From NCBI GenBank assembly GCA_934747805.1, contig CAKVHC010000006.1:1-54618 (forward strand): a stretch of DNA of 54,618 nucleotides, given 5' to 3'. Shown in pieces: positions 32,616 to 39,763 of the stretch. The stretch is from an uncultured Clostridia bacterium (lineage in GTDB: Bacteria > Bacillota > Clostridia > Christensenellales > UBA1242). Made by a program: the position numbers and the translations under genes. The stretch's first letter is position 1; the number at the start of each line of letters is the position of its first letter. Under the pieces are notes generated by a model. It made no database searches and was not told where the DNA came from. It saw nothing but the letters and a program-made list of their open reading frames with translations.

Positions 32616-33014
32616 TTACTCCTTATCTGCTGCTTTTTTAGTTGCAGTCTTTTTTGCTCTTGTTTTTGTTTCTTTTTTTGCTTTTTTAGCTTCGCTCTTA
32701 GCGAGTTCTAGGCTTGCGTTGCATTTTTTGCAAGTTCTAACATGCTTGCCGTCAACCACTGCGTGACTAACTCTTGTAGCCTTTCCGCATACTGGGCAGA
32801 TGACTTGAACGTTAGATACATCAATGCCGGCTTCCATCTTTACGATGCCGCCTTTGTCCTCTTGAGAACGAGGTTTTCTGTGTTTAGTAACGATATTAAC
32901 GCCTGCTACGACCACTTTGTTGTCAGCGGTAGAAACGCTCAATACATTACCAGTTTTGCCTTTATCTTTACCAGCAAGGATCAAAACTTTGTCATTTTTC
33001 TTAACTGAATTCAT
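32616..33014 (-). CDS. rplX: 50S ribosomal protein L24 with Lys-rich tail
   Basis: 132 residues. KOW motif KNDKVLILAGKDKGKTGNVL at the N-terminus. A CPVCGK ... CKKC zinc-ribbon-like pair is present in the second half. The last ~30 residues (SEAKKAKKETKTRAKKTATKK pattern) are an Ala/Lys/Thr tail beyond the usual ~103-residue end. L24 is an early 50S assembly protein. Confidence 0.97.
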   Translation of the reverse strand: MNSVKKNDKVLILAGKDKGKTGNVLSVSTADNKVVVAGVNIVTKHRKPRSQEDKGGIVKMEAGIDVSNVQVICPVCGKATRVSHAVVDGKHVRTCKKCNASLELAKSEAKKAKKETKTRAKKTATKKAADKE

Positions 33015-33024
33015 ATTCTACCTC

Positions 33025-33393
33025 CTACAAAACTTCTGGTGCACGGGAAATAATTTGCATATAACCCTTATCACGCAATTCTCTGGCAACAGGTCCAAAT
33101 ATACGAGTACCTTTTGGAGTTTTATCATTACCAATGATAACTGCTGCGTTGTCGTCAAAACGAATGTAAGTACCGTCAACACGACGAATTTCTTTCTTAG
33201 TGCGGACGATAACAGCCTTGACAACATCACCTTTCTTAACTGAGCCGTCTGGATCAGCTTTCTTAACTGATGCGACAATCACATCACCAATGCTACCGCT
33301 ACGACGAACTGAGCCACCCTTAACTTGAATGCACATCAAAGTCTTGGCACCAGTGTTGTCGGCACATTTCAATATTGTTTGTCTTTGTACCAT
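33025..33393 (-). CDS. rplN: 50S ribosomal protein L14
   Basis: 122 residues; KCADNTGAKTLMCIQV and RIFGPVARELRDKGYMQIISRAPEVL are the standard blocks. Interface protein that also contacts the silencing factor RsfS. Confidence 0.98.
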   Translation of the reverse strand: MVQRQTILKCADNTGAKTLMCIQVKGGSVRRSGSIGDVIVASVKKADPDGSVKKGDVVKAVIVRTKKEIRRVDGTYIRFDDNAAVIIGNDKTPKGTRIFGPVARELRDKGYMQIISRAPEVL

Positions 33394-33401
33394 AACTGCT
33401 C

Positions 33402-33668
33402 CTATTTTGCTCTTTCAACTACTGAAAGTAGTCTGAAATATTTGTCTTTACTTATGTGTCTGTTTTCAATGATGTCGACTGTGTCACCGATGTGAGCATC
33501 ATTTTTCTCATCATGAGCCTTGTATTTTTTAGTTGAGGTTATAAACTTGCCGTATATAGGGTGACGTTTCTTTTCAGTGATGGCAACAACAATAGTCTTG
33601 TCCATTTTGTCACTTACAACGATGCCTCGCAATACTTTTGAAGTTTTCTTGATTTCTTGCTTTTCCAT
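33402..33668 (-). CDS. rpsQ: 30S ribosomal protein S17
   Basis: 88 residues, OB-fold: LRGIVVSDKMDKTIVVAI and HDEKNDAHIGDTVDIIENRHISKDKYFRL. Early 30S assembly protein. Confidence 0.98.
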   Translation of the reverse strand: MEKQEIKKTSKVLRGIVVSDKMDKTIVVAITEKKRHPIYGKFITSTKKYKAHDEKNDAHIGDTVDIIENRHISKDKYFRLLSVVERAK

Positions 33669-33679
33669 ATATACTCCTT

Positions 33680-33880
33680 TTATACCTTATTACCATTACG
33701 ACGTGCTGTTTGAATTGTCTTGATACGAGCAATGTCTTTCTTAGCAACGTTCATTTGTTTTGGGTTTGTTAATTGACCAGTAGCGTGTGAGAAACGAAGG
33801 TTTAGCAACTCAGATTTGAGTTCTTTCAACTTTGTTTCCAACTCAGCATCGGTCATTTCTTTAATTTCACTTATTTTCAT
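33680..33880 (-). CDS. rpmC: 50S ribosomal protein L29
   Basis: 66 residues, two-helix hairpin; LKELKSELLNLRFSHATGQL is the family signature. Overlaps rplP stop by one base. Confidence 0.97.
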   Translation of the reverse strand: MKISEIKEMTDAELETKLKELKSELLNLRFSHATGQLTNPKQMNVAKKDIARIKTIQTARRNGNKV

Positions 33881-34311
33881 TATTGTTCACCGCCCTCAAC
33901 TGTATTTTCTCTCTTGATTATGCGAGTTTTGCAAGGCAATTTATGACTAGCTAGTCTCAAAGCTTCCATAGCAATTTCTTCACTTGGAGCTTTAATTTCG
34001 AAGATTACTCTGTCACGTTTAACAACTGCAACCCAGTATTCTGGAGCACCTTTACCGCTACCCATACGAGTGCCAAGTGCTTTCTTAGAAACTGGCTTGT
34101 CTGGGAAGACGTTAATCCAAACCTTACCACCACGTTTCATATATCTGTTGATAGCGATACGAGCAGCTTCGATTTGGTTACCAGTCATCCAGCATGGTTC
34201 AGTTGCTTGAAGACCATAATCACCATAGGCAAGTTTGTTGCCACGAGTAGCACGGCCAGTCATTCTGCCACGTTGAACTTTTCTTCTCTTAACTCTCTTA
34301 GGCATTAACAT
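33880..34311 (-). CDS. rplP: 50S ribosomal protein L16
   Basis: 143 residues starting MLMPKRVKRRKVQRGRM; PDKPVSKKALGTRMGSGKGAPEYWVAVVK is the conserved loop reaching toward the peptidyl-transferase region. The MLMPKR start is standard in Gram-positives. Confidence 0.98.
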   Translation of the reverse strand: MLMPKRVKRRKVQRGRMTGRATRGNKLAYGDYGLQATEPCWMTGNQIEAARIAINRYMKRGGKVWINVFPDKPVSKKALGTRMGSGKGAPEYWVAVVKRDRVIFEIKAPSEEIAMEALRLASHKLPCKTRIIKRENTVEGGEQ

Positions 34312-34313
34312 AA

Positions 34314-34988
34314 TTACTTGCCTCCTTTAACTTCTGTGTCTTTTTCGACAGGAGCCTTACCATAAATGTCGCCCTTGTAGATCCAAACTTTGACACCAAC
34401 AACACCAAATATAGTGTGAGCTTCTGCCAAAGCGTAGTCTATGTCGGCACGCAATGTGTGCAATGGAAGGTTGCCTTCGATGCACTTTTCGCTACGTGCA
34501 ATGTCAGCGCCGTCAAGACGACCACTAACGATGACTTTGATACCTTGTGCGCCAGCACGCATAGTGCGTTGAACGGCTTGCTTCATAACTCTACGGAATT
34601 GAGCACGCTTTTCAAGTTGCAATGCAATGCCTTCTGCAACCAATTTTGCATCAAGGTCAAGATTTTTGATTTCTTTAATGTTGATATTAACGTTCTTAGC
34701 GTTAGTCATTGAATCTAATTCCTTACGCATAGCTTCAATACCAGCACCCTTTTGACCAATCAACACGCCTGGACGACCAGTGTAAATGTCAATTGTCAAG
34801 TTTTCACCGCTACGAGCAATGTCAATACGGCTAATGCCACAAGCGTAATATTTCTTCTTCAAGAACTTACGGATTTTGTTGTCTTCCAAAATGTTCTTTG
34901 CAATATCTTCCTTGTTGGCAACCCAACTACTGCTCCAGCCTTTGTTGATACCAATTCTAAGTCCTACTGGACTAACTTTTTGTCCCAT
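34314..34988 (-). CDS. rpsC: 30S ribosomal protein S3
   Basis: 224 residues from MGQKVSPVGLRIGI at 34988, 5-11 nt after GGAGGG; the longer frame to 35009 starts in the rplV tail region and is rejected. KH domain RPGVLIGQKGAGIEAMRKEL and the C-terminal domain are complete. Part of the mRNA entry channel. Confidence 0.97.
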   Translation of the reverse strand: MGQKVSPVGLRIGINKGWSSSWVANKEDIAKNILEDNKIRKFLKKKYYACGISRIDIARSGENLTIDIYTGRPGVLIGQKGAGIEAMRKELDSMTNAKNVNINIKEIKNLDLDAKLVAEGIALQLEKRAQFRRVMKQAVQRTMRAGAQGIKVIVSGRLDGADIARSEKCIEGNLPLHTLRADIDYALAEAHTIFGVVGVKVWIYKGDIYGKAPVEKDTEVKGGK

Positions 34989-34998
34989 TATGACCCTC

Positions 34999-35385
34999 CT
35001 ATTTCGCACTGTCTAGCACAACGTTGATGTGACTAGTACGTTTCAAAATTGACATTGAACTACCCTTACCAGCAGCATAAGCTCTTTTAAGAGTTGGACC
35101 TTGGTCAATAGTGATTTCTGCAATGCGCAAATCGGCTCTGTTAAGACCCATATTGTTTTCAGCATTTGCGCCAGCAGATTCGACAACTTTAAGTATCAAA
35201 CCAGCAGAACGATTAGGCAATGCATTCAAAATGCCAACTGCTTCATCATAAGACTTTCCACGAACGATGTCTGCGATAACCATAGCCTTGCTAGGAGCAA
35301 TGCGAACGTATTTAGCGCAAGCGTGTGGACGCTTTTCTCTGTTTTCGTTAATTTTTGCTGTTTTTTCTCTAATTCTCTTTGCCAT
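34999..35385 (-). CDS. rplV: 50S ribosomal protein L22
   Basis: 128 residues with KYVRIAPSKAMVIADIVRGKSYDEA and the C-terminal hairpin ITIDQGPTLKRAYAAGKGSSMSILKRTSHI that lines the exit tunnel. Confidence 0.98.
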   Translation of the reverse strand: MAKRIREKTAKINENREKRPHACAKYVRIAPSKAMVIADIVRGKSYDEAVGILNALPNRSAGLILKVVESAGANAENNMGLNRADLRIAEITIDQGPTLKRAYAAGKGSSMSILKRTSHINVVLDSAK

Positions 35386-35399
35386 AATTTACCTCACGA

Positions 35400-35684
35400 C
35401 TACTTCTTACCAACTGGCACTTTATTGTTGCCGTGGTGACCCTTGTATGTACGAGTTGGAGCGAATTCGCCCAATTTGTGACCAACCATATCAACTGTGC
35501 AGTAAACTGGAATGTGCTTCTTGCCATTGTGAACAGCGATTGTGTGACCTACAAATTCAGGATAGATAACTGAACTGCGTGACCAAGTCTTGATAGCTTT
35601 CTTTTCGTTGCTTTCGTTCAAAGCCTGAACTCTCTTCATAAGTCTAGGTTCAACGTAAGGCTTTTTCTTTAAACTTCTACTCAT
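35400..35684 (-). CDS. rpsS: 30S ribosomal protein S19
   Basis: 94 residues; SRSLKKKPYVEPRL start and GHKLGEFAPTRTYKGHHG end. Pairs with S13 in the head of the small subunit. Confidence 0.98.
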   Translation of the reverse strand: MSRSLKKKPYVEPRLMKRVQALNESNEKKAIKTWSRSSVIYPEFVGHTIAVHNGKKHIPVYCTVDMVGHKLGEFAPTRTYKGHHGNNKVPVGKK

Positions 35685-35695
35685 TATTATCTCTC

Positions 35696-36526
35696 CTATT
35701 TAGCTCTCTTAACAATCAACTTGCTAGAAGCCTTTTTACTATTTCTAGTCTTGTATCCCAAAGCTGGTTTGCCCCATGGAGTGCGTGGACCAGCGTGACC
35801 GATAGGTGACTTACCTTCACCACCACCATGTGGGTGATCGTTAGGGTTCATTACGCTACCACGAACGGTAGGTCTAACGCCCATGTGACGTGTTTTACCT
35901 GCTTTGCCGACAGATACGATTTCGTTTTCGCTATTGCCAACAACACCAAGAGTTGCACGGCAAACGCCCAAAACTTTTCTCATTTCGCCAGAAGGAAGTC
36001 TAAGTGTAACATACTTGTCTTCACGAGCCATAATTTGTGCGCTCATGCCAGCAGAACGTGCCAACTGACCACCTTTGCCTGGGTTTAATTCGATATTGTG
36101 AACAATGCTACCAACTGGCATCAAGTTCATAGGCATATTGTTGCCTGTGCGGATTTCCGCTTTTTCACCAGACATAACCTTGTCGCCCACTTTCAAATCG
36201 TTAGGAGCCAAGATGAATGCTTGACTGCCATCAGCGTAATTCAAAAGTGCAATGTATGCAGTACGATTTGGATCGTATTGAATGCTGTCTACGACTGCAG
36301 GAATGCCGTCTTTGTTGCGTTTGAAATCAATGATACGGATTTTCTTTTTGTTTCCGCCACCGATATGACGAACAGTGATTTTACCTTGCGCATTGCGGCC
36401 ACCAGAGTTTTTCTTGCTAACAAGCAATGCCTTTGGTGCTTTTGCGCCCTTTGTCAATTCTGCAAATGATGCAACGCTTTGTCCTCTTTGTGCATTATTT
36501 GTAGGTTTAATTTTTCTAATACTCAT
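35696..36526 (-). CDS. rplB: 50S ribosomal protein L2
   Basis: 276 residues; the conserved GRNAQGKITVRHIGGG, GGQLARSAGMSAQIMARE and VMNPNDHPHGGGEG stretches (the last with the key His near the peptidyl-transferase centre) are intact. Confidence 0.98.
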   Translation of the reverse strand: MSIRKIKPTNNAQRGQSVASFAELTKGAKAPKALLVSKKNSGGRNAQGKITVRHIGGGNKKKIRIIDFKRNKDGIPAVVDSIQYDPNRTAYIALLNYADGSQAFILAPNDLKVGDKVMSGEKAEIRTGNNMPMNLMPVGSIVHNIELNPGKGGQLARSAGMSAQIMAREDKYVTLRLPSGEMRKVLGVCRATLGVVGNSENEIVSVGKAGKTRHMGVRPTVRGSVMNPNDHPHGGGEGKSPIGHAGPRTPWGKPALGYKTRNSKKASSKLIVKRAK

Positions 36527-36537
36527 AGCACATCTCC

Positions 36538-36840
36538 CTATGACAAACTATCAAAGAATTGGATAGTTTTGCTGTCTTTAGTTAGGTAAACGATAGCTTT
36601 CTTGTAGTCGCTAGTTTGACCATAAACTCTGCCAGCACGTGTATTCCTTGAAGTCTTTACACCCTTAACAATCAAAGTGTTAACCTTGGCAACTTTTACG
36701 CCGAAGATTTCTTCAACTGCTTGAGCAATTTGAATTTTGTTGGCATCTTTGTTTACTTGGAATGTGTAAACTTTGTTTTGAATGCCTGCGTAAGCCTTTT
36801 CAGTAAGTATTGGCTTAATAATGATATCATGAGCAGTCAT
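36538..36840 (-). CDS. rplW: 50S ribosomal protein L23
   Basis: 100 residues; HDIIIKPILTEKAY start and FGVKVAKVNTLIVKGVKTSRN. Docking site for trigger factor and SRP at the tunnel exit. Overlaps rplD stop by one base. Confidence 0.97.
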   Translation of the reverse strand: MTAHDIIIKPILTEKAYAGIQNKVYTFQVNKDANKIQIAQAVEEIFGVKVAKVNTLIVKGVKTSRNTRAGRVYGQTSDYKKAIVYLTKDSKTIQFFDSLS

Positions 36841-37463
36841 TAGTTATAAGCCTCCTCTAATTTGATTAGTGCGTCTTTTGTGAACATTACATTGCCGTTA
36901 GCAACAACGTCGTAAACGTTGAGTTGGCTTGATGTAGTCAAATCAATGTTCTCAAGGTTGTTAACAGATTTCAATACAATGTCATTGTTTTCTGCTGTAA
37001 CGATTACAGTGCTGTTCTTGATGCCAAACGCATTCAACATATCAACAACAGTTTTGGTTTTTGGTGCGTTGATGTCAAGCTTGTCAACAACAACGATTTC
37101 GTTTTGTTTAAGTTTTTCACTCAAAGCACTGATAAGAGCCAAGTCACGCATTTTCTTGTTGACCTTTTGACTGAAATCTCTTGGCTTTGGAGCGAATACT
37201 ACGCCACCGCCGACCCATTGTGGACCTTTAGTGCTACCTTGACGGGCACGACCAGTACCTTTTTGTCTCCAAGGCTTTTTAGCGTGTCCTCTAACTTCAC
37301 TACGAGTAAGAGTACTCTTTGTACCTTGACGGCCGTTATTTTGAATTGCAACGATAACTTGGTGAATGAGTGGTTCGTTATATTCTGCGCCGAAAATTTC
37401 GTCTCTAACTTCAACTTCGCCAACTTGTTCGTGCTTCATATTATAAACGTTTAACTTTGCCAT
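36840..37463 (-). CDS. rplD: 50S ribosomal protein L4
   Basis: 207 residues from MAKLNVYN at 37463, placed by the AGGAGG just upstream; an earlier in-frame codon would overlap rplC. The GTKSTLTRSEVRGHAKKPWRQKGTGRARQGS tunnel loop is complete. In many bacteria L4 also represses its S10 operon by binding the rpsJ leader. Confidence 0.97.
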   Translation of the reverse strand: MAKLNVYNMKHEQVGEVEVRDEIFGAEYNEPLIHQVIVAIQNNGRQGTKSTLTRSEVRGHAKKPWRQKGTGRARQGSTKGPQWVGGGVVFAPKPRDFSQKVNKKMRDLALISALSEKLKQNEIVVVDKLDINAPKTKTVVDMLNAFGIKNSTVIVTAENNDIVLKSVNNLENIDLTTSSQLNVYDVVANGNVMFTKDALIKLEEAYN

Positions 37464-37471
37464 ATTTCCTC

Positions 37472-38098
37472 CTAAGCCTTCGCAGCCTTGTTGATGCAAA
37501 CGATAGACTTCTTAGCGCCAGGAATGCTGCCTTTAATCAAAAGCAAATTGCGAGCACTGTCTACTTTGACAACAGTAAGGTTTTGGATAGTAACACTTTC
37601 GTTACCCCATTGACCAGGCATTTTCTTGTTTTTGAATACACGGCTTGGGTCAGAGTTTGCACCCATTGAACCAACTTCTCTGTGAACAGGTCCAACACCG
37701 TGAGTCATTTTCAATCTGTGGTTGTTCCAACGTGCGATAACGCCCGAGAAACCGTGACCCTTAGACACGCCAGCAACGTCAACGATGTCGCCTTCTGCGA
37801 ATACGTCACATTTGACTTCGTTGCCTACTTCAAATGTTTCGCCGTTTGGGTCGAGTTCCATAAGAACTTTCTTGTTTTCAACGTTAGCCTTTTTGAAAAG
37901 ACCAAGTTGTGCTTTGTTCAAGTTTTTAGCCTTAACTTCGCCGAAACCAACTTGAACTGCGTTGTAGCCATCTTTCTCAACAGTCTTCACTTGAGTAACA
38001 ACGCAAGGACCAGCTTCAACAACTGTAACTGGGATTGCAGTGCCATCTTGTGCGAAGATTTGAGTCATACCAATTTTTCTACCTATAATTGCTTTCAT
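37472..38098 (-). CDS. rplC: 50S ribosomal protein L3
   Basis: 208 residues from MKAIIGRKIGMTQIF; the GGAG lies 7 nt upstream of the 38098 ATG, better than the adjacent ATG at 38101. GVSKGHGFSGVIARWNNHRLKMTHG and PGQWGNESVTIQNL blocks present. Primary 23S binder. Confidence 0.98.
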   Translation of the reverse strand: MKAIIGRKIGMTQIFAQDGTAIPVTVVEAGPCVVTQVKTVEKDGYNAVQVGFGEVKAKNLNKAQLGLFKKANVENKKVLMELDPNGETFEVGNEVKCDVFAEGDIVDVAGVSKGHGFSGVIARWNNHRLKMTHGVGPVHREVGSMGANSDPSRVFKNKKMPGQWGNESVTIQNLTVVKVDSARNLLLIKGSIPGAKKSIVCINKAAKA

Positions 38099-38108
38099 CA
38101 TCTTTCTC

Positions 38109-38417
38109 CTACAACTTAATGTCAATGTCTACGCCAGCTGGAAGATTCATCTTCACGATGCTGTCGACTGCCTTTGATGTAGGTGCATAGACATCAATTA
38201 GACGCTTGTGAGTGCGAGTCTCAAACTCTTCACGAGAGTCTTTGTATTTGTGTGGTGAACGGATAACTGTTACCACTTCTCTCTCTGTTGGGAGAGGGAT
38301 TGGACCGCTGATCTTGCAACCAGCCTTGACAGCAGTATCAACAATTCTGCCTGCCACTTGGTCCACCAAACTGTAATCGTAAGATGACAATTTGATTCTA
38401 ATTTTTTGTGTTGACAT
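38109..38417 (-). CDS. rpsJ: 30S ribosomal protein S10
   Basis: 102 residues from MSTQKIRIKLSSYD at 38417, directly after an AGGAGGAGT site. FETRTHKRLIDVYAPTSKAVDSIVKMNLPAGVDIDIKL end is typical. S10 is also the NusE antitermination factor. First gene of the 32-gene cluster. Confidence 0.98.
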   Translation of the reverse strand: MSTQKIRIKLSSYDYSLVDQVAGRIVDTAVKAGCKISGPIPLPTEREVVTVIRSPHKYKDSREEFETRTHKRLIDVYAPTSKAVDSIVKMNLPAGVDIDIKL

Positions 38418-38625
38418 TTTACTCCTCCTTGTACAACAAAACCGATACTCCATCGCCACTACCTATTAATAAATAGTCGTAGCCGTGTGTAAAGTGCTAT
38501 TTTGACAAAAAATAAAATTTTTGTCAATTCGGCGGCGCTTGTCAGTCGCCTACGGTCGATAGAAATTTCCATAAGACTGTTGCCTAGTTTATGCAACCTT
38601 CTACGTCTTCCCGCATATTCATAGC
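38418..38625 (-). promoter_or_regulatory. Structured 5' leader of the S10 operon
   Basis: About 205 nt between the deduced transcription start and rpsJ. On the minus strand it contains GTTGC/GCAAC, an extended palindrome TTGACAAAAA/TTTTTGTCAA (38502-38511 with 38518-38527), and a GC-rich section between. Gamma-proteobacterial S10 leaders bind L4; whether this one binds L4 or another protein is unknown. No upstream reading frame of note. Confidence 0.5.
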
Positions 38626-38631
38626 AGGTTA

Positions 38632-38660
38632 ATAATACCATAAACGTGTCCGTGTGTCAA
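38632..38660 (-). promoter_or_regulatory. Sigma-A promoter of the S10-spc-alpha cluster
   Basis: Minus-strand TTGACA (38655-38660), 17-bp spacer, TATTAT (38632-38637). No other comparably strong promoter was seen inside the cluster, though I did not test every gap. Confidence 0.85.
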
Positions 38661-38714
38661 CACTTTTTAGAAAACTTTTCCAACAAATTTCAGCAAAATC
38701 TTCCGCCCAAAAGG

Positions 38715-38744
38715 CAACAAAAAAATAGCCTTAGCGGCTATTTT
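38715..38744 (-). terminator. Terminator of the 38785 gene
   Basis: Stem AAAATAGCC/GGCTATTTT (38722-38730, 38736-38744), followed on the minus strand by T-run. Confidence 0.8.
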
Positions 38745-38784
38745 CTTACTGCTGACTTTATAAGTTACAGATAGCGTACACTCT

Positions 38785-39222
38785 CTAATAAGTACTTTCC
38801 GAACATTCTTCGTCCGCTAGACTCGTTTTTTCGAGAAATTTTTGATAGATTTTATCATAAACTTCGCCATGGAGTTCCTTTAAATATTTTTCGTCTTTGC
38901 TGAGTTGGAACAACGCCAAACTACCTTTTTCATACTCTCCACTTTTATTCTTAATTAGTGCACGCATGGCCACATAATTACTGGAGTTAAATCTCATGTT
39001 GTCAATAAGGTAAAACTCAGAATAACCATTTTCATGATTATTCAAAATAAGTTTGTTTGGTATCTTTACATACAATTTTTTATAATCGTTGGCATGAGCA
39101 ATGCGTTCCATCATTATTTCAGTTTCTGTTCTCGGCTGATAATCTTGCGATATCATACGGATAAACTCTGACGAGACCAAAATATCACTATCATATTCAT
39201 TATCATATGGTGTCTTATTCAT
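38785..39222 (-). CDS. Unknown protein, paralog of the 39254 gene
   Basis: 145 residues, AGGAAG ribosome site. Not recognised. Shares with the next gene upstream (39254-39676) a core: YKKLYVKIP against GKYIKVP, GYSEFYLIDNMRFNSSNYVAMRALI against GYEEYYIWDTQVFNNVRYTALMSLY, GEYEKGSLALFQLSKDE against GEYKKRGIDIFEIPRDE, and EVYDKIYQKF against RLQSVYRKF. So the two arose by tandem duplication and have drifted far. No signal peptide or membrane helix; soluble, slightly acidic. Second gene of the unit from the promoter at 39705. Confidence 0.6.
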   Translation of the reverse strand: MNKTPYDNEYDSDILVSSEFIRMISQDYQPRTETEIMMERIAHANDYKKLYVKIPNKLILNNHENGYSEFYLIDNMRFNSSNYVAMRALIKNKSGEYEKGSLALFQLSKDEKYLKELHGEVYDKIYQKFLEKTSLADEECSESTY

Positions 39223-39253
39223 AACGACTTCCTACTTAAATCTAGATTTGAAA

Positions 39254-39676
39254 TTATCTTTCTGAATTATTTGTATAACCATAGAAGTCGCAGAATTTTC
39301 TATAGACACTTTGTAGACGATCACCTGATAGCTTGAGCAATGAAGTGTAATTGCCATTTTCGTCGCGAGGAATTTCGAAGATATCGATACCTCGTTTTTT
39401 ATATTCGCCATTTTCATCACGATACAAACTCATCAAAGCTGTATAGCGAACATTGTTAAAAACTTGAGTGTCCCAAATATAATATTCTTCATAGCCTTTT
39501 TTATAAGGCATTCCCATCAATGTGTATGGCACTTTAATATACTTACCATAATAAGCGTTTCCGTTTACAAGTGTTTTCATAACTTCTCTTTCATTGATCT
39601 TTTCTTCGGAACCATAGCCATTTTCAATCATTCTCAAGATTTCTTTTTCATTTTTGTTTTTTTCTTTTTTGTTCAT
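39254..39676 (-). CDS. Unknown protein, paralog of the 38785 gene
   Basis: 140 residues from the ATG at 39676 after a GGGGGAG site; the frame runs on to 39733 but that section holds the promoter. A Lys/Glu-rich N-terminal helix of about 25 residues precedes the shared core (from about residue 40). First gene of a probable two-gene unit. No known domain seen. Confidence 0.6.
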   Translation of the reverse strand: MNKKEKNKNEKEILRMIENGYGSEEKINEREVMKTLVNGNAYYGKYIKVPYTLMGMPYKKGYEEYYIWDTQVFNNVRYTALMSLYRDENGEYKKRGIDIFEIPRDENGNYTSLLKLSGDRLQSVYRKFCDFYGYTNNSER

Positions 39677-39704
39677 ATTATTTCTCCCCCACAATATCAA
39701 TAGT

Positions 39705-39733
39705 ATTTTATCACTACATAATGAAATTGTCAA
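39705..39733 (-). promoter_or_regulatory. Promoter of the paralog pair
   Basis: Minus-strand TTGACA (39728-39733), 17-bp spacer, TAAAAT (39705-39710). Confidence 0.8.
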
Positions 39734-39763
39734 TGTCTAATTTTGTCAAATTTTGGTTAATTA

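Noticed and set aside
38459..38641. 60-codon frame upstream of rpsJ
   Set aside because: It lies in the S10 leader and reads through the stems; no ribosome site or recognisable product.
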